Assembly (NCBI RefSeq): GCF_018966525.1
Contig: NZ_CP076607.1
Coordinates: forward strand, 3,720,001-3,784,000
From: Paenibacillus sophorae
Lineage (GTDB): Bacteria > Bacillota > Bacilli > Paenibacillales > Paenibacillaceae
Reading direction: 5' to 3'
Length of the DNA: 64,000 nt
Within the stretch, counting starts at the first letter, position 1; each line of letters starts with the position of its first letter. This document shows positions 26,432-37,047 of the stretch, piece by piece. The notes beneath the pieces were generated by a model that was given only the letters and a program-made list of their open reading frames with translations, did no database searches and was not told the origin of the DNA. A program made the position numbers and the translations under genes.

Positions 26432-29400
26432 TTATTCTGCTTTGTAGCGAATCACAAACCACAGATCTTCAAGCATCTGACTGTTTAACCGGTCATGGAT
26501 TTGACTTTCCGCCGTTACCCTGACCCGATAAGTCTCAGCCAGCACGGCAATGTCCTCCTCTGCCGCGGCAATGGTCCACTCGCCTAGACTGGAGGCTGCT
26601 CCTTCCACAATGCCGTGCGGTACGCCGCCAAAGACCGGGTCGCTGAGCAGCTCAGCTGACATCATATCCGTCCGGTTCGGCGCATATAAACTCAGCCGCA
26701 ACGGACTGCCGGCACTGTAAGCTTGGGCATCATCCTTCCACTTCACGAACAGCTCCACATCGGTGATCTGGACCGTTTTTCCTCTTTGCCGGTAAGGAAG
26801 AAATTGTTCGGTTAATGTGATCCGCAACCTTTGCCCGTCCTGTGCTTCAGACGGGTGCAAAAAGCGGTGCCATTCCGCCGAAAACTGGGTTCGGCAAGGC
26901 AACAACAGCACGCGGTTCTCCTGCATGCCCGCCTCGACCACCTCATTCATTACAGCGGCTCTCAGCCCCTCCCCGCCTTCTCTAGCGGTGTACCGCATAT
27001 GAAGGATTACATCGGCAATGGTATCTGTATCAAAGCTGTTGCATGCCTTCGGAAGCGTCAGCTTCCAGCGGCTGACCGCTCCGGCGCCTTCAAACGGAAG
27101 GTACCGCTCATCCCGGAGGTTCGTTTCGAACATGCCGCTGTCATTCTGGGCGCTGCTTGTTGTGATGGCTTGATTGAGCCCGTACTGATCCAGGAAACGT
27201 CCATCCTCGGACGATTGACGCGCATATTTCCCGCTTGACAGCTGAGCGCTTTTCCGGATGGAGCTCTGCAGCAGCGTCAGTGTACAATTGACGCTTGCGT
27301 ATGGCCCGGTCACGCAAGGAATGGATAAGCCCACCGATTTGATTCTTCTATTGTAATGACCGGGGTAATCCATATCGAGAAACCGTTCCGGAAGTTCGAT
27401 AAAGCATTCTCCTGTCTCTTTAAGCTGAATTAAAGCGATCGGATCAAGCAGGGCAACCGATATGTGCCTGGTTAACTCATATTCGCGTTTGTTCAGCTCC
27501 AGGTATGCCAGGCTGAGCCGTTTCAAGTCGGCCATCAGCCTTTCACCAGCAAATAGACCTTTTTTCATGCTGTCCCAATGACCAAACTTGATAAAGGTTT
27601 TGTCTGTGCCGAGTTCAAACTGGAAGGCACGTTCCGCCCGTTTCGCTGTATCATAGGCGAGCTGGTAGCTCCGGAAGAACAATGCCGAGGTTTGGGCAAC
27701 CATCCAGTCATACAGCTCCGTATTGGTAAATTTGCTTTGCATCGCCTTATGGACTTCCATGGTGTTCTTCGCTTGGAGCTCTTGATTTTTCAGCTCCCTT
27801 TCCGCGATGGACAACCGGATCTCAGCTGCAACGATTTGCTTTTCCAGCTGCCGCAGTTCCATTTTGGCCATTTGGGCCTGATGCTGCCATTCCACGTAAC
27901 GGCGTACATATCCGGCAATAGTTCCGCTGCGTCCGGCTTTATAGTTATCCTGCATGGACAAATGATTCAAATACCGGGCATAAGCCTGAAGACCAGTTGA
28001 AATATTCGATCCCCCGAGCTGGGCCGTAAGGACTGGACTGGCGATGCCGGAGGTCCCGATGGTGATGTTAGGAATCTGCGTAGCCAGCTGGGCGGCGATT
28101 TCGTAATGCATGATTTGCTCGGAACGTTCATTCGCTTCCTCCAGCTTCTTTAATTGGTCGACTTCCAGCGCAATGGTATAGGGTTGTTTCAGATAATACA
28201 GCTCCCTCTCCTTCACCATCTCCCTCTGGCGATACAGTGCTTCAAGTGCCTCCCTGCTCTCCTCCGCCTGTTTCCGCTTGATATCGATCACGGCATGATG
28301 CATGGTAACCTCATGGCTGGAACGAAGAATCGACAGCTTCTCGGAGTCCCGCTTCTCAAGAGCGGTTAACAGCGCAGCTCCATAAGCCTTCACTTCCCCG
28401 CAAAGCTCTTCCGCTTTGTGGGCCATCGTCTGATACCGGTATTGGGGAAGCGGTCCGTTCACTTCCTGGATGACACCGCCTACGTCCAGCCCGGCAGAGG
28501 CCGCCCGGGTCAATAACCCCGGGTCAATAGGCGCCTGGAATAAGGACAGCTGTCTGACCGTTCCGTCGATGCTCATACTGTTGCGGATTTTAAAGAGCCT
28601 GTCGGCAACGGTGTCCCAATAGCCCAGTAATTTATCGTTCGGCGGAATGCTGAAATACAAGGCGCTTCCTAACGACTGCAATCCAGGGCCCGCGCTCTCT
28701 CCGCCAAATGCATACGAAGCGGATGGCATCCAGTTCTCCAACTGCACGAGAGCATTGGAGAAGGAATCCAGTTCAGGCTGAAGGTCCGTAAAGGATTTGG
28801 GTTCCATTTGGGGGCGTGAGTTACCGGAACGCCGGCGTTCGCCGAGCAGTTCCCCTGCAAGCAGATACAGCTGGGTTGCCTCGTTAATGGATTCAATCGT
28901 GTCCTGCCGGAATAATTGGTCGGCCCACGCAATCAGGTTATCCAAATATTTCATGACCACCAGCTTCTGATAAGAAGAAATCCGGATACGGGCAATCAGA
29001 TGCGGGTTGAACGGATTGCTCTTCCACGCGGCAATTAGCTTTTCGAACTCCAGTTTACGGTTTAGCGTCCCAGGATCTGTCCCCTCATAATGCAGGAGCA
29101 TCATATATTCCCGCAGGGTCGTTGTCGCATCGTTTTGCCGGAAGGGCAGCAGCTTCCAATATCCTTTCGTCTCCGGAGAGGAGGAATCCGTCGGGTCGAA
29201 GATATAGTGAAACCACCGCTGGGCTTCCTCAAACTGCTGATTTTTACTTAACCGGTCGGCCAGCAGTAAAGGGGTGTGGAAAAAGATTTCCCAGTTATAT
29301 ACGGAGTAAGGTCCGTATACCGTAAAGTCCACATTTTCCTTCGGAAACGGACGACTGACGCACCCGGTAAAACCGTACTCGTTCGGCTCGGTCAACGGTT

Positions 29401-32400
29401 GATACTCAGCTTCAAAGAATTCCTCCTCCATGCTCTGGGTTTGAGCGCTGAGCAGGCCGTCAATTCCCTTATTGTTCAGCTTCTCGACAAAGGCGGTGAC
29501 ATAGGGGTGAAAGGCCGTATGGAACAGCAGATAGCCGCCGCCATATGGCGAAGTGAGCGATAGTCCAAACCCGCCAGCCAATAGTCTGTTATCTTCGAGC
29601 AGCGAGGTTTTATACGGCGATGAAGTGACGAACAATACACGCTTCGCATCCTGATAAAAGTACGGACGGCTGCCATCAAACCACAGATTGTTTTGCGGAA
29701 AGACAATTTTATAAGTGTCGTTGTGGTAAATGGTATCCTCCCTGTTGTAGCTGCCGTTATTGTCATCAATCGGAATGACGACACGGCCGGAGCCTTCGTT
29801 AAAAGGCCTGATGGCATTGTTGTATACATCCGTCGCATCCGGCAGAGGGAAGCGCTTGCCCTGTATCCCGGAATACACCGGATACACGTTCACTTTTCCA
29901 TCCGGATTATTCAGTTTGAAATAGAACAACGTCGAATACAGGGAATACCCGTTATAATGAATGATTGCCTCGATAATCAAGCTGTTCTCCTCGTCAATAT
30001 AGGAGTGAAAGGCAATATTTTCTTTGTTTTGCTGCCCTGTCATATCCAGATTGGCATTCGTCACGGTCTTGGGGGACCAGCTTCCAAAACGGTATTCACT
30101 CCACGCCAGCCCGACCTGCAGGAACTTTTGCGGCTTCTCCCCCGATGGATTCAGCACATCCGGCGTTTTGGCCTGTTCCTTGAAGATCGGCCAGAACAGA
30201 TAGAGACGGCTTTTGTACAAGACCGGTATAAGATGCTCCCCTTCAATGTCGGTGTCGACCTTCTCCCAGGCTGTCCATGACAAACTGTTCTCAAACCGCC
30301 GGTAATAGTAAATATGCGGACTGTTCTGCGTCCGTCCGAACACATGAAGGATATCCGTAAAAATGCCGTTACCGTGATCCTCATATTGATGGTACATGGC
30401 TATGATATCGAGCCGGGACACCTGATCCAGCTTCTTCATGTAATTCATAAAAGAGGCCTCGGCCCGTTCCAGCTTCGCTTCGTTCTCCATAAATTCTTTC
30501 TGCAGCTCGTTGAAAAATGGAGATCTATTATCGCGCAGCTCCGGCTCCAGCCAGTTTTCCGGATAGAGGAATATTTTTCGGTTGGCCTCCCATACCCGGT
30601 AGTTCCGGATTTTTTTCCAATCCTCCTCCGCCTCGTGCGACAGGTGAATACCCGGCTCCAAATTCATGAGACAACGCTGAACAAACAGCTGTACGGACGA
30701 AATGGCCTGCTTGATCCGGGAGGTCTCCTGCATGGCGCCCATTTCCACGTCGATGAGGAAGTAAGCAAACAAATCGTCTGTCCTTTTCGTGTAATAGAAA
30801 TCATGTTTCAGGCATGCGGACAGAGCCGAACGCTGCTTCTCGCGCAAGCGGTTCCTTAGTGATTTGGCGACGGACAACCATTGCTGCTCGCTGGATTTAG
30901 CTTTTAGCGCCTGTCTGATGCTCCGGACCTCGTTAATGCTTATGCCGGAAACTGTCCATCTCTTTGCTTCGACGGAGGAAACATTGAGCCTTTTCATCAA
31001 AGAAAATCCTTCCGCAAGTCTCAAGAGCCATCTCTCATCCCGGTAATCCTGCGGATATTGTAGATGGAGCACATGCAACCCTGCCCACACCTTTATTTCT
31101 TCCTTCTTCCAGCCTGTAAGTTCTGCCAGACAGGTAAACAAATCATCCTGGGCTTCCTGTTCCGGTAAACTGCTGTCCGCCAGCTCAAACAGCTTGATCC
31201 AATCGCTGCTGCCGAAGGTATAGCGGTCCCGCCAGTCGATAAGCTCCTTGATTCGGGCGATCGAACCGGCATCTATGGACAGATTCCCGGCCGGCTCCAG
31301 CGGCACGGCGTCCCAATCCGGCCAACCGGGGCTTCCCGACTTGGAAATGAAGAAATTCATCTCTTCTTCCTGAAGCCCGAGCTTGGTAACCAAAGCAGCT
31401 ATCTTCACCAGCTTTATGACCGACTGGAATAAGCGGATGAATCCTTCCTTGGTTATAGCTTCTGAGCTGTTGATAAATACCGGGTCCAGAAAGGCGTCCA
31501 GCATTTTGAGCTCGGGAGTTGAAGGCACGGTCAGGCAAGCCGTTATCAACGGAGTGATAACCCCGGCATTCAGATTCGTAAACTCGCTGAGCCTCCTTGC
31601 TGCGGCAGATTTCCTTAATTCTTCCACGTTCGCAGAAGAATCGGTATCGTCCGCAATTTCAGCCAATTCACTGCGCAGAGTAGCGAGCAATCCCGATATT
31701 TCCAATTCGGAGGGAGCGGTTTCCGTCCCCTCATGACGGAGGATATACAGAAGTTCTCCCGCTGAGAAACCCGCCTCGGCCGCGCGGCGAACCAGACGAA
31801 CAAACGTGGCGGTGTTTTGTACTTTGTCCGCTCCTCCAGTAAAAGGCGCAACCGGGACGAGTCTCATCCAGTCCGTGTAATCGGTGATCGGAAGTCCCAT
31901 AGCCTTGGCCAATTGGGTCTGAGCGTACAGCAGCGACAGATTGCCGAGCGTTAATCTGTCATCCGGCAAACATACCTCCGCAAGCAAAGAAAGCTCTTCA
32001 CCAGACAATTGGAACGCGGCCAGCAGTGTCGGTTTATGATCTTTCCAATAGCCGGTGGGATCCGCCAATTCGTCCCTGAAAGGCTCCCGCAGCACAAATG
32101 CTTGATCCACCGGCTGGGCTACCGTTTTATTCAGAAACAAACGCTCATACATGCTGGCGGATTGCCCATAAGCGGGGGTAGTTTCTATGCGGTCCCACCA
32201 GTAAACCAGGTCCGGCCCGGGAACTTGCAGTTCGTTCGACAGACGAAGCACTTCAGCCAACCTGATAATAAAGTTCTCATTCAATAATTGTCCGCCAAGC
32301 GCGGACAGCATATGATCCAGCTGGCTGATCGTCCAATGATTCAGTCTCCGGAGCAAACGGACAAACCGGTGAATGCGCTCCAGCGCATCTTCCGACAGGT

Positions 32401-34789
32401 TCGCCACAACCGCCGATTCAACAGAGCAGGAGGACTCATCCCTCTCGATGCTCATCTCGTCGGCAGGGTTGATAAAGGATGCGGCCAGCAGTTCTTCCAG
32501 TTCTGTAAAAGACAAACCTGTACGTTCCAACAACAGGGGGACCTTGGACATTGCCTGAACCCAGGTTTCAAGCCCGATGTTGCTCTCCGCAAAACCATAC
32601 TTGTAATACAATCCCCGGCCCTCGGGACGAAGCCCGATAATGATGCTGCATTCTGACGGATAGAGCTTTAAGGTTTCAGCAGCGATAGCCAACTCCGTGC
32701 CGGGTGCTTCCGCCGATGTGTTCAAGGGACGGAAGGCTTCCATCAGCCTCTCGCGATACACATTCATTTGCTCCAGATACACGCGGGCCTCTTCATGCCA
32801 CAGGGAAAAAGGCAGCTGAAACGGGTACACCTTCTGCGACAGCCGGTCATATGCTCCTGTATTCAGATACTCCGGCTGGGCGCTAAGCTCCTCAATGGAA
32901 CCGGTTGTCCTTGTTGCGGGAACGGCCGTTTCCGGTGAAACCGCGTTCTCTAGCAGTTCGTTAACCAGATCGATATAAGGAAGCGTGATATTCGTATTCT
33001 CACAGGACAGTTCCAACTGCCCGATATCCGGACGGCGCTCCAGCAAGACTTGAAGGACTGTACCCTGTGCCGCGGGCATCTTGGACAGCATTTGAAGCAA
33101 ATCAACGAGATATGCAGCCGGGCTGTATACGGTGCGGCAATGCTCGCAATCGCACCATTCCAGCGCTCCGAACATCTCGCTCCAATCCGGAAGCGATGTG
33201 GTCAAGGCGGCGACTTCAGCCGAATTTACAGTAGTAGCGCTAAATTGAACGGATCGGGCGGCTTCCTGAATCTGCCCGAAAAGAGCTAACGCTGTAGAGG
33301 TTACGGATGCTGCTCTGCTGTATATATCCCCTGCGATCTCCTCCCCGCCAACTTTTTCCGCATAACCGGATACAAAGGACTCCCTGCTAAACTGAGAAAT
33401 CCCTAACGAAGAATGAATCCCATCCTCCAAGAGAGATTTCATCGGCTCATAGGACGGAACCAAACGGAAAATCCGCTGCATGCTTTTCAGTCGGTTGGTC
33501 AGACGGTTAGCCGTCTCCAGTCCGCTCCGGACTGCTATGTCCCGCTGCTGCCCTCCACCTCGCGCCTGCTTCATGAACGTATCCACAGACGATGTCTTCA
33601 AATCAAAATCCGGATGGTCGTCCATGAAGGCGAGCACTTCATCCCGCATATCAAACTTGTCGTCAGTCCTCAGCTTACGTACAACTGCCAGTGAGGGGTA
33701 CACTTGATCCAAGGTCTGCATGACTTCAGCAACCCAGGGACTTGCATTCTCATTGGTAATCGCTTTCATTTCCTCGAAGCTCTGAAGCGCTTGCCAGTCT
33801 CCCTCGTTCCACAAGACGAGCTTGCGCAGATCCGCCGTGGACTCTTGATCCGCCTCATCCAGCTTGTTCAAAATGGCGTTCACAAGAGGCAGCTGCCCTT
33901 TTGTCAAAGCCTTCAACTGCAGGACCAGGCGGATTCGGTCGGCATGTTTGGCTAGCTCGGCGTCTTCCTTCAGCAGGGACCATAAGGACTCCGGGTCGCC
34001 TTCGTGCCCGAGAACAAGCTCACTGAGTCTTGTTTGCTCTACCCTGCTTAGCGCCGCCGCCTTCAGAAAATCGCCAATTCCGCCCTCCCTGACTCCGGCC
34101 CTTAGCCCTTGGCCAGCTTCAAGGCCAGATAACAAAAGCTCCGGCAGCCTTTCCAGAAACGAAGGAATCTCTTCTCTCGACATTACCGAGATCATCCCCT
34201 CATCTGCCGCCGATTCCAGAACGGCTTTAAGCTTCGGGGCAGGTATCGATAACAGCTTGGAGAGCTCCAAAGGAAGCAGTTTCCGGGATAAGCCATAGAG
34301 AAGTTCGTTCGACAAGCGAAGTTCGTTGGCCGCGGTCCATGCGCGCACATAGTGCTGAATTTGCTCCGGCTCGATTTTGGTTGATTTAGATAAAAATAGT
34401 AGGTCCTCTTGAGTTAAGCCCCCCGGATTCTCGCTTTCCAGCGGTCCCGACAAGCTGGTCAAGAGCTTTTCATATTCAGACTGCCGATCATTCTGCTTGA
34501 GACTCACGGTTAAATTCACAACTTCCTCCGAACCGGACTCGAAGCGCACCGGGGATTCCGCTGCACACCGGGCGTCTGCTCCATAGACCCGGACCACGAG
34601 ATTGACTGCTGTGTTGTCCGAGTGATAGAGAATCGTATAACGCCCCTCGTCATCGGTCCAACCTTCTCCGAGCTTGCTTTCGCTTCTGAATTGCTTGTTA
34701 TAGGCGGCCACCTTGACTTGCTGTGCAGGTTTACCGTTCGTATGTCGGATAACGCCTTTGAGGGTGCATGCATTGCTGACAATATCCAT
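26432..34789 (-). CDS. Tc toxin TcA subunit (pore-forming, cell-binding translocator)
   Basis: The start is the ATG at 34789, behind GAAGGAGG, giving about 2785 residues, longer than the usual ~2500. Residues 1-85 form an added beta-sandwich of the carboxypeptidase-regulatory type (TLKGVIRHTNGKPAQQVKV, GWTDDEGRYTILY). VRP1-type shell sequences lie around 530-640 (WCDCEHCRTVYSPAAYLVDLLQ, read in two parts). The neuraminidase-like region is near 1450 (RLDIIAMYHQYEDHGNGIF, TDILHVFGRT). Long coiled-coil channel helices follow at ~2100-2400. The TcB-binding end is LDMDYPGHYNRRIKSVGLSI and CVTGPYASVNCTLTLL at ~2470-2510. TcA pentamers bind host cells and form a syringe-like pore. The gene is intact and is read divergently from the regulator. 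Confidence 0.93.
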   Translation of the reverse strand: MDIVSNACTLKGVIRHTNGKPAQQVKVAAYNKQFRSESKLGEGWTDDEGRYTILYHSDNTAVNLVVRVYGADARCAAESPVRFESGSEEVVNLTVSLKQNDRQSEYEKLLTSLSGPLESENPGGLTQEDLLFLSKSTKIEPEQIQHYVRAWTAANELRLSNELLYGLSRKLLPLELSKLLSIPAPKLKAVLESAADEGMISVMSREEIPSFLERLPELLLSGLEAGQGLRAGVREGGIGDFLKAAALSRVEQTRLSELVLGHEGDPESLWSLLKEDAELAKHADRIRLVLQLKALTKGQLPLVNAILNKLDEADQESTADLRKLVLWNEGDWQALQSFEEMKAITNENASPWVAEVMQTLDQVYPSLAVVRKLRTDDKFDMRDEVLAFMDDHPDFDLKTSSVDTFMKQARGGGQQRDIAVRSGLETANRLTNRLKSMQRIFRLVPSYEPMKSLLEDGIHSSLGISQFSRESFVSGYAEKVGGEEIAGDIYSRAASVTSTALALFGQIQEAARSVQFSATTVNSAEVAALTTSLPDWSEMFGALEWCDCEHCRTVYSPAAYLVDLLQMLSKMPAAQGTVLQVLLERRPDIGQLELSCENTNITLPYIDLVNELLENAVSPETAVPATRTTGSIEELSAQPEYLNTGAYDRLSQKVYPFQLPFSLWHEEARVYLEQMNVYRERLMEAFRPLNTSAEAPGTELAIAAETLKLYPSECSIIIGLRPEGRGLYYKYGFAESNIGLETWVQAMSKVPLLLERTGLSFTELEELLAASFINPADEMSIERDESSCSVESAVVANLSEDALERIHRFVRLLRRLNHWTISQLDHMLSALGGQLLNENFIIRLAEVLRLSNELQVPGPDLVYWWDRIETTPAYGQSASMYERLFLNKTVAQPVDQAFVLREPFRDELADPTGYWKDHKPTLLAAFQLSGEELSLLAEVCLPDDRLTLGNLSLLYAQTQLAKAMGLPITDYTDWMRLVPVAPFTGGADKVQNTATFVRLVRRAAEAGFSAGELLYILRHEGTETAPSELEISGLLATLRSELAEIADDTDSSANVEELRKSAAARRLSEFTNLNAGVITPLITACLTVPSTPELKMLDAFLDPVFINSSEAITKEGFIRLFQSVIKLVKIAALVTKLGLQEEEMNFFISKSGSPGWPDWDAVPLEPAGNLSIDAGSIARIKELIDWRDRYTFGSSDWIKLFELADSSLPEQEAQDDLFTCLAELTGWKKEEIKVWAGLHVLHLQYPQDYRDERWLLRLAEGFSLMKRLNVSSVEAKRWTVSGISINEVRSIRQALKAKSSEQQWLSVAKSLRNRLREKQRSALSACLKHDFYYTKRTDDLFAYFLIDVEMGAMQETSRIKQAISSVQLFVQRCLMNLEPGIHLSHEAEEDWKKIRNYRVWEANRKIFLYPENWLEPELRDNRSPFFNELQKEFMENEAKLERAEASFMNYMKKLDQVSRLDIIAMYHQYEDHGNGIFTDILHVFGRTQNSPHIYYYRRFENSLSWTAWEKVDTDIEGEHLIPVLYKSRLYLFWPIFKEQAKTPDVLNPSGEKPQKFLQVGLAWSEYRFGSWSPKTVTNANLDMTGQQNKENIAFHSYIDEENSLIIEAIIHYNGYSLYSTLFYFKLNNPDGKVNVYPVYSGIQGKRFPLPDATDVYNNAIRPFNEGSGRVVIPIDDNNGSYNREDTIYHNDTYKIVFPQNNLWFDGSRPYFYQDAKRVLFVTSSPYKTSLLEDNRLLAGGFGLSLTSPYGGGYLLFHTAFHPYVTAFVEKLNNKGIDGLLSAQTQSMEEEFFEAEYQPLTEPNEYGFTGCVSRPFPKENVDFTVYGPYSVYNWEIFFHTPLLLADRLSKNQQFEEAQRWFHYIFDPTDSSSPETKGYWKLLPFRQNDATTTLREYMMLLHYEGTDPGTLNRKLEFEKLIAAWKSNPFNPHLIARIRISSYQKLVVMKYLDNLIAWADQLFRQDTIESINEATQLYLLAGELLGERRRSGNSRPQMEPKSFTDLQPELDSFSNALVQLENWMPSASYAFGGESAGPGLQSLGSALYFSIPPNDKLLGYWDTVADRLFKIRNSMSIDGTVRQLSLFQAPIDPGLLTRAASAGLDVGGVIQEVNGPLPQYRYQTMAHKAEELCGEVKAYGAALLTALEKRDSEKLSILRSSHEVTMHHAVIDIKRKQAEESREALEALYRQREMVKERELYYLKQPYTIALEVDQLKKLEEANERSEQIMHYEIAAQLATQIPNITIGTSGIASPVLTAQLGGSNISTGLQAYARYLNHLSMQDNYKAGRSGTIAGYVRRYVEWQHQAQMAKMELRQLEKQIVAAEIRLSIAERELKNQELQAKNTMEVHKAMQSKFTNTELYDWMVAQTSALFFRSYQLAYDTAKRAERAFQFELGTDKTFIKFGHWDSMKKGLFAGERLMADLKRLSLAYLELNKREYELTRHISVALLDPIALIQLKETGECFIELPERFLDMDYPGHYNRRIKSVGLSIPCVTGPYASVNCTLTLLQSSIRKSAQLSSGKYARQSSEDGRFLDQYGLNQAITTSSAQNDSGMFETNLRDERYLPFEGAGAVSRWKLTLPKACNSFDTDTIADVILHMRYTAREGGEGLRAAVMNEVVEAGMQENRVLLLPCRTQFSAEWHRFLHPSEAQDGQRLRITLTEQFLPYRQRGKTVQITDVELFVKWKDDAQAYSAGSPLRLSLYAPNRTDMMSAELLSDPVFGGVPHGIVEGAASSLGEWTIAAAEEDIAVLAETYRVRVTAESQIHDRLNSQMLEDLWFVIRYKAE

Positions 34790-34810
34790 ATTGTGCAAAT
34801 CCTCCTTCAA

Positions 34811-34951
34811 TAAGGATGCTTCTCTTAGTCAGACATAAAATATCATAATTTTTAAATAAGAAATATTATCCTTTTGGATAATATACTTTCGAAGAATTTG
34901 GATTTTTCTGATATACTGGATATATAAGGGATTATAGGGGGTGAGTGGTGA
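34811..34951. promoter_or_regulatory. Divergent control region of the Tc locus
   Basis: It lies between tcA and the ATPase/LuxR regulator. The palindrome ATTATCC-TTTT-GGATAAT at 34865-34882 is a candidate operator. On the plus strand GATATACT at about 34909-34916 and TATAAG at 34922 are possible -10 boxes for the regulator. Confidence 0.5.
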
Positions 34952-36997
34952 TTGACCGTCGAAATAAGCAGTCTTGAGGAGAGAGAGTTGCAATTTATTG
35001 TAGGCCGAAGTACGGAGGCCGCCGCCTTTACAAGGATGCTGCAAGAGAATTGTGAAAACGCTTGTATGATTTTGCACGTATACGGTACCGGAGGGATTGG
35101 CAAGAGCACCTATCTGCGTCTATGCCGCAGGTGGGCACAGCAACTGGATGCCATGTTTGTCCTGATCGACAGCAGCGATTTCATACATACGGAACAAGGC
35201 CTTGTTGAAGCCGTATACAAGCAGCTTCCGCTTGTTCCAACAACCGGACATCCGGCATCCTATAACCTAAGCGGGCTGATGGATTACATTTATTTCTTAA
35301 CCCTGGAACACCGGCTTGTCCTTTCTTTCGACACCTTTGAGGAAATGCCCGAGATGGAATCCTGGCTGCGGGATATCCTGTTCCCGAGGCTCTCCAAGAG
35401 AACACTGTTGTTATTTTCCGGACGGTATCCGCTTAAAGGAAGATGGATTGTTTCCCCGGCCTTGCGGGAGCGTATTTGCCAAATGGAGCTGGATTATTTA
35501 AACCCTCAGGATCGTATGGAATATTTGCAGAAATGCGGATTGGACAACCCGGAGCTTATGGAAAAGCTCTCGTACAGCACCAGAGGACATCCGCTTTCCC
35601 TTTCGCTGGCCGCAGCAGCTTACTCCCCCTCTAGTCCGGCCTTCGGCAACGATTATTTTGATGAGGTCATTGAGCTGTGGCTGCGGGAGGTTCCCGACCC
35701 CGAATTACGAAGATTGCTGGATGCCGCTTCGCTGCTTCATATTTTTCATCATGAGCTGTTAGCCTTTATCATGGATGAGGAGGTGTCCTCCAAAGCCTTT
35801 AACCGGCTGATCGACCTTTCCTTTGTTCATAAGTCCCAAAGAGGATGGCAGCTTCACGATTTATTGCGCGAATTCATCCGGCTGCGGCTGCAAAAACGGA
35901 CTCCAGGCTTATATAAACGGCTAAGACAGCGCGCTGCCCAGTATTATGCCGATGCATTGTTAAGCGCACCGTATACGGAGAGGGAATGGGAAGCCGGTGA
36001 ACTGTTCAGGTATACCGGTATTGGGGTTGCAAGGGCTCTCATGTCCGAACAGGAGCAGCGGTCCTATTATTGGGAAACGGCTACGCCGTCTACTCTTGCG
36101 GACGCGGTTGCTTTTGCGAATTGGAGAGAGAATCATATTAAACCAATCAGCGGGGTCGGCGTCGATCCGGAAACGGGAACCTCTTATTCAATCGAATACA
36201 CCGCCGAGGAAATTCGTTTGCAGATGAAACCGATTGATTTATCTGAGGTGTATGCCCTAGACCCGACTTCGATCAAGCTTCTGCGCAACGAATATGGTCA
36301 GACGAAAGCTCTGTTTGTCATCATACCGATCCACTCCAATACGCTGGAATGGCTGGAAGGCGATCCGTTGTGTTCACCGTACCTGAACTCCCTGACCCGG
36401 GAGGAAAAAGATAAGCTTAAAGTACTCTCCGAAAGACCGGCAGGATGGTTCATGCGCTGCACTTATTACTCCGATCTGCTCAACCCGGCGATCCGAACGG
36501 CAGGCATCTATTTAATCTATTCCTATATGTTTCGTGGTGGAGTTTTCGTTAGTTCGCCTTTTGTCAACGAAATCAGCAGGAAGGCGTATATAGGCTTTGG
36601 CTTCCATGAAGTGGAAGGAGCCACCCACTACTACTATGACGGAATCACTCCGACACCCACATATGCAGTGGACACGCGGGGGGCTAAGCTTCAAGATTTC
36701 CTGGAGAGGCTGTTTACCCGTGCAGGCCTCGATTGGCAGGGTAAGCGGCATGAGAAGCCAGCTGTGCCAAGCGAACCGGTCAAGACAGGGGTTCTTCAAC
36801 CGTCTTTGGACGGTGATCATGTATTGACCAAGCGGGAAAAGGAAGTCGCCAAGCTTGTCCTCGCCGGATTCTCCAATTCGGAAGTGGCAAAAAGCCTTTA
36901 TATTTCGGAAATCACCGTAAAAAAACATCTGAACTCCATCTATTCCAAGCTCGGAATCACCAAACGGATTCAACTTGCCCAAAAGCTCCTGTCCTAA
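34952..36997 (+). CDS. ATPase/LuxR-type transcriptional regulator of the Tc locus
   Basis: It begins at a TTG preceded by an in-frame stop and an AGGGGG site, giving 681 residues. The N-terminal STAND-type ATPase domain has Walker A GTGGIGKST (45-53), LVLSFDTFEEMPE as Walker B, and a helical arm with a winged helix (LHDLLREFIRLRL). Residues ~370-600 form a GNAT-like middle domain (FVIIPIHSNTLEWLEGD, AGIYLIYSYMFRGGV) that may be sensory. The last ~60 residues are a LuxR HTH (LTKREKEVAKLVLAGFSNSE, VAKSLYISEITVKKHL). It is most likely the activator of the divergent toxin genes, responding to an unknown ligand or host signal. Confidence 0.88.
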   Translation: MTVEISSLEERELQFIVGRSTEAAAFTRMLQENCENACMILHVYGTGGIGKSTYLRLCRRWAQQLDAMFVLIDSSDFIHTEQGLVEAVYKQLPLVPTTGHPASYNLSGLMDYIYFLTLEHRLVLSFDTFEEMPEMESWLRDILFPRLSKRTLLLFSGRYPLKGRWIVSPALRERICQMELDYLNPQDRMEYLQKCGLDNPELMEKLSYSTRGHPLSLSLAAAAYSPSSPAFGNDYFDEVIELWLREVPDPELRRLLDAASLLHIFHHELLAFIMDEEVSSKAFNRLIDLSFVHKSQRGWQLHDLLREFIRLRLQKRTPGLYKRLRQRAAQYYADALLSAPYTEREWEAGELFRYTGIGVARALMSEQEQRSYYWETATPSTLADAVAFANWRENHIKPISGVGVDPETGTSYSIEYTAEEIRLQMKPIDLSEVYALDPTSIKLLRNEYGQTKALFVIIPIHSNTLEWLEGDPLCSPYLNSLTREEKDKLKVLSERPAGWFMRCTYYSDLLNPAIRTAGIYLIYSYMFRGGVFVSSPFVNEISRKAYIGFGFHEVEGATHYYYDGITPTPTYAVDTRGAKLQDFLERLFTRAGLDWQGKRHEKPAVPSEPVKTGVLQPSLDGDHVLTKREKEVAKLVLAGFSNSEVAKSLYISEITVKKHLNSIYSKLGITKRIQLAQKLLS

Positions 36998-37012
36998 GCG
37001 CATCTATACAAT

Positions 37013-37047
37013 CGCAAGAGCTGCCGGTTGATTCGGCAGCTCTTGCG
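37013..37047 (+). terminator. Terminator after the Tc regulator
   Basis: CGCAAGAGCTGCCG pairs perfectly with CGGCAGCTCTTGCG (14 bp, 7-nt loop). There is no T-run. The stem and the sequence that follows (GTTCATGGAACTAA) repeat the arrangement at 18120-18190. Confidence 0.7.

Noticed and set aside
35316..36827. Several short frames inside the LuxR-type regulator
   Set aside because: They are out-of-frame shadows of an intact 681-residue gene with clear motifs.
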